Of a stretch of 8,714 bases of DNA, positions 6,713 through 8,714 are shown in pieces. The stretch comes from Draconibacterium sp. (GTDB lineage Bacteria > Bacteroidota > Bacteroidia > Bacteroidales > Prolixibacteraceae), in assembly GCA_027011835.1 (NCBI GenBank), contig JALUZN010000251.1:1-8714 (forward strand), written 5' to 3'. The notes beneath the pieces were generated by a model that made no database searches, was not told the DNA's origin, and saw only the letters and a program-made list of their open reading frames with translations. The position numbers and the translations under genes are program-made. Position 1 is the first letter of the stretch, and the number at the start of each line of letters is the position of its first letter.

Positions 6713-7681
6713 ATGGAAAAACCGCAACAGATAATAGAAAAGTTAAATTCTTTGGGGGCCAAAGAAGAACCTTTTATTTTTCTTGTTGATTTTGAAGGTG
6801 TAAATCCACAAATTTTAAAGCCCAACGACACAGACAAAATACTTTGGCAAACCCGCAGCAGCTCAAATTTCGAGAGTATAAAAAGCAAAGCAACAATTTC
6901 GAAATGGGAAATTACACCCGTTGAGTTTCAACAATATAAAAAAGAGTTTAACACCATTCAAAGCCATATTCATAATGGCGACACTTACCTTTTAAATTTT
7001 ACTCAACCCACAAAAATAAAAACCAATCTCGAGCTTGAAGACATTTTTCATCTCAGTTCGGCTTCATATAAAATACTTTTAAAAAAATCGTTTGCATGCT
7101 TTTCGCCCGAAACCTTTGTGAAAATTATCGATGGAAAAATATCATCGTACCCCATGAAAGGAACAATTGACGCGGAGACAGAGAATGCAGAAGAGAAACT
7201 TTTAGCCGACACAAAAGAGTTGGCCGAACACAATACGATTGTCGATTTAATTCGAAACGACCTGAGTTTGGTTGCAGAAAATGTACAAGTTGAAAAGTTC
7301 AGATACCTTGAACGAATTAAAACCAACCGTAGCGATTTATTACAGGTAAGCTCAAAAATAACCGGAGATTTACCATCAGATTATGCTCGAAATATTGGCA
7401 ACATTATTTACACAATGCTACCCGCAGGTTCAATTTCGGGAGCACCAAAAAAGAAAACGGTTGAAATAATTCAGAAAACAGAAAAGTACACACGCGGATT
7501 TTATACCGGTATTTTCTGCTATTTCGATGGAAAGAACCTCGACAGTTGTGTACTTATTCGATATATTGAAAACAAAAACGGAGAGCTTATTTACAAAAGC
7601 GGAGGTGGCATTACATTTAAAAGCGAAGCCGAAAATGAATACGACGAGATGTTAAAAAAAGTGTATGTACCAATTATTTGA
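6713..7681 (+). CDS. pabB: Aminodeoxychorismate synthase component I
   Basis: Converts chorismate plus ammonia to 4-amino-4-deoxychorismate, the first step of p-aminobenzoate synthesis for folate; the ammonia normally comes from the PabA/TrpG glutaminase, absent from this window. Chorismate-binding domain motifs (numbered from ATG 6713): NGDTYLLNFTQP at 88-99, PMKGT at 147-151, EHNTIVDLIRNDL at 172-184, TMLPAGSISGAPKKK at 234-248, GFYTGIFCYFDG at 262-273, and SGGGITFKSEAENEYDEML at 296-314. Lys149 in the KGT motif is the residue that marks PabB; anthranilate synthase TrpE usually has Ala there. At 322 residues it is shorter than the roughly 450-residue E. coli enzyme, lacking most of the N-terminal TrpE-like region; short forms of this kind are common in Bacteroidota, so this is probably not a truncation. 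The ATG is preferred over an in-frame TTG at 6701, which lies inside the -7 box. It overlaps pabC by 17 bases. Confidence 0.9.
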   Translation: MEKPQQIIEKLNSLGAKEEPFIFLVDFEGVNPQILKPNDTDKILWQTRSSSNFESIKSKATISKWEITPVEFQQYKKEFNTIQSHIHNGDTYLLNFTQPTKIKTNLELEDIFHLSSASYKILLKKSFACFSPETFVKIIDGKISSYPMKGTIDAETENAEEKLLADTKELAEHNTIVDLIRNDLSLVAENVQVEKFRYLERIKTNRSDLLQVSSKITGDLPSDYARNIGNIIYTMLPAGSISGAPKKKTVEIIQKTEKYTRGFYTGIFCYFDGKNLDSCVLIRYIENKNGELIYKSGGGITFKSEAENEYDEMLKKVYVPII

Positions 7682-8261
7682 AACTATAAAATGCAACAAC
7701 GGAGAACTGGTTAATATTAAATGGCACAACCGGCGATTTAACCGCGCGCGTAAAATGTGTTTCGAACAAACCAACCAACTCGACTTAGCAAAAATTATAA
7801 CGGTGCCACCACATGCGCAAAGCGGTATTTTCCGGTGCCGTGTAACCTATTCCGAAACGATTGAGAAAATTGAATTCGTTCCGCATCAATATCGAAAAAT
7901 AGAGAGTTTAAAAATAATTGAAGAGAACAACATTGATTACAAATTTAAATTCTCGAACCGCGAACCACTGAATCTTCTTTTTGCAAAACGGGGTAATTAC
8001 GACGATATAATAATTGTAAAAAACGGATTTATTACAGACAGCAGCGTTGCAAATCTTCTCTTTTTCGACGGAGATAAATGGTGGACACCCGACACTCCGC
8101 TTTTGCCCGGTACTCAACGCGCAAAACTACTGGAAGAGAAAAAAGTTTTGGAATGCAAAATATCTGTTTCCGACTTAACACAATTTCAAAAAGCTGGTTT
8201 AATAAATGCTATGTGGAGTTTCAGCAATATGCCCATAGTTGACATTAAGAATATAAAATAA
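7665..8261 (+). CDS. pabC: Aminotransferase class IV, probable 4-amino-4-deoxychorismate lyase
   Basis: Probable PLP enzyme that removes pyruvate from aminodeoxychorismate to give p-aminobenzoate. The 198-residue protein has the fold-type IV pattern: LFETIKCNNGELVNIKWHNRRFNRAR at the N-terminus, the likely Schiff-base lysine K108 in LLFAKRGNYDD (aligning with the Lys of E. coli PabC GLKHLNR), IIIVKNGFITDSSVANLLFF at about 114-133, WWTPDTPLLPGTQRAKLLEE at about 138-157, and a C-terminal AGLINAMW. It is shorter than E. coli PabC (269 residues), in line with small Bacteroidota homologues. The start at 7665 is supported by the conserved LFETI immediately after it and by the 17-base overlap with pabB, which suggests translational coupling. 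The ATG is preceded by an A-rich tract rather than a Shine-Dalgarno site. A branched-chain or D-amino-acid aminotransferase is the alternative from family alone, but the pabB context makes the lyase role much more likely. Confidence 0.83.
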   Translation: MYQLFETIKCNNGELVNIKWHNRRFNRARKMCFEQTNQLDLAKIITVPPHAQSGIFRCRVTYSETIEKIEFVPHQYRKIESLKIIEENNIDYKFKFSNREPLNLLFAKRGNYDDIIIVKNGFITDSSVANLLFFDGDKWWTPDTPLLPGTQRAKLLEEKKVLECKISVSDLTQFQKAGLINAMWSFSNMPIVDIKNIK

Positions 8262-8262
8262 A

Positions 8263-8287
8263 AAAGCCCTGCAAAATGCAGAGCTTT
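8263..8287. terminator. Hairpin terminator shared by convergent pabC and korB
   Basis: AAAGC (8263-8267) and CTGCA (8269-8273) pair with TGCAG (8277-8281) and GCTTT (8283-8287), with one C/A mismatch and an AAA loop. On the minus strand the stem is followed by a continuous T-run (complement of 8260-8265), making a good intrinsic terminator for korB. On the plus strand it begins 2 bases after the pabC stop and is followed only by TTTC, so termination of pabBC there may be weaker. Confidence 0.75.
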
Positions 8288-8308
8288 CAATATCATAAAC
8301 TAAAAACA

Positions 8309-8713
8309 CTAGCAACTTGCGCTATCAGGAGTTCCGTTTCCGGTAACTTCCCAGGTATTCCCCGAGTTTAACAACTCGTCGACACAAGTAACTTTACGTT
8401 TTTGCTGAACTTCGTCGATTTGCTTTACCATCTCCTGATCGTAAACCAATGCGTCAACATTTCGTATTACACCAAATGCAACAGGAAAATCGGGAAGTTG
8501 CATATTAATTAGTGCCAAATGCAAAGTCGGGTCAACTTCTTCAGCATCGTGCACCAAAATATCGTCGATTGTATAACCGTCTTTTCCAATCTCAACAACT
8601 TTAAGTTTAGCATTCTCGAACACCAAACCTTTTTCGTTTTCGGCTCCAAAAAGCATTGGTTTTCCGTGCTCCAAAAACAGTTGTCGGTCGGCACGATGAT
8701 TCGGGTCGGTAAT
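8309..8713 (-). CDS. korB: 2-oxoglutarate:ferredoxin oxidoreductase beta subunit, C-terminal part (runs off right edge)
   Basis: The last 134 residues of the beta subunit, which carries the TPP and an iron-sulfur site in the KorAB complex that interconverts 2-oxoglutarate and succinyl-CoA with ferredoxin. The open frame continues through the right edge: upstream of an in-frame TTG (complement of 8672-8674) the sequence reads ITDPNHRADRQLF, leading into LEHGKPMLFGAENEKGL, so that TTG is not the start. Recognisable C-terminal features are LKVVEIGKDGYTIDDILVHDA, a DPTLHLAL helix, PDFPVAFGVIRNVDALVYD and a terminal LLNSGNTWEV, all as in Bacteroidota KorB proteins. The TPP-binding GDGD region and N-terminal CPGCG would lie outside the window. 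A related 2-oxoacid enzyme with another substrate cannot be excluded from this portion. The protein ends with a short polar tail ending in Cys after the conserved TWEV, a minor oddity. korA would be expected upstream on this strand, beyond the edge. Confidence 0.88.
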   Translation of the reverse strand: MTDPNHRADRQLFLEHGKPMLFGAENEKGLVFENAKLKVVEIGKDGYTIDDILVHDAEEVDPTLHLALINMQLPDFPVAFGVIRNVDALVYDQEMVKQIDEVQQKRKVTCVDELLNSGNTWEVTGNGTPDSASC

Positions 8714-8714
8714 T

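Noticed and set aside
6626..6727. 34-residue N-terminal extension of YggS from the ATG at 6727
   Set aside because: The added residues match nothing in the family and would overlap the pabB start; MDIGKEI at 6625 fits family length.
8672..8674. TTG as the start of a separate 121-residue minus-strand gene
   Set aside because: The frame stays open to the right edge with KorB-like sequence upstream, so it is the tail of a longer protein.
4869..8713. Functional link between the DHOD-like gene and korB, since DHOD-like genes are found near pyruvate:ferredoxin oxidoreductase genes in some bacteria
   Set aside because: They are separated by three genes and at least two transcription units, so proximity here carries little weight.
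1..8714. CRISPR array, tRNA/rRNA, insertion sequence, phage or defence genes
   Set aside because: No spaced direct repeats, cloverleaf sequence, transposase or phage-like frame was seen; nearly all bases are covered by housekeeping-type genes.

Overview
The window reads as a chromosomal core-genome segment of a Bacteroidota bacterium, probably class Bacteroidia and perhaps near Marinilabiliales (the order is a guess from protein flavour). Support: moderately AT-rich DNA; near absence of Shine-Dalgarno sites, with A-rich leaders instead; promoter-like TAnnTTTG boxes just upstream of start codons; a UvrA of the Bacteroidota type with a degenerate first zinc module; a small stand-alone PabB overlapping a small class IV aminotransferase; and a KorB-type C-terminus.

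Layout. Left edge to 2780 (+): uvrA, missing only its first few codons. 2806-4158 (-): a MATE-family multidrug/cation antiporter, convergent with uvrA. 4159-4284: divergent promoter region. 4285-4794 (+): a 169-residue helical, HEAT-like hypothetical protein with a well-formed Bacteroidota promoter. 4795-4868: a strong palindromic element between convergent genes. 4869-5858 (-): a dihydroorotate-dehydrogenase-like flavoprotein lacking the usual catalytic cysteine. 5957-6625 (-): yggS, the PLP homeostasis protein, upstream of the previous gene on the same strand. 6626-6712: divergent promoter region. 6713-7681 (+) and 7665-8261 (+): pabB and pabC, overlapping by 17 bases. 8263-8287: hairpin terminator shared with the convergent last gene. 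8309 to the right edge (-): the C-terminal 134 residues of korB, the beta subunit of 2-oxoglutarate:ferredoxin oxidoreductase.

How the genes relate. pabB and pabC form a translationally coupled pair making p-aminobenzoate for folate; the glutaminase partner (PabA/TrpG) is not in the window. yggS may be co-transcribed with the DHOD-like gene (98-base gap with no visible terminator or promoter). The other genes (DNA repair, efflux, central carbon metabolism) look like unrelated neighbours. There is no stretch over 300 bases without a gene. I see no tRNA, rRNA, CRISPR, insertion sequence, phage gene or defence system. The window is mostly ordinary housekeeping; I did not find a clear new multi-gene system. 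The items most worth a second look are the palindromic intergenic element, the DHOD-like protein with an altered active site, and the HEAT-like orphan protein.
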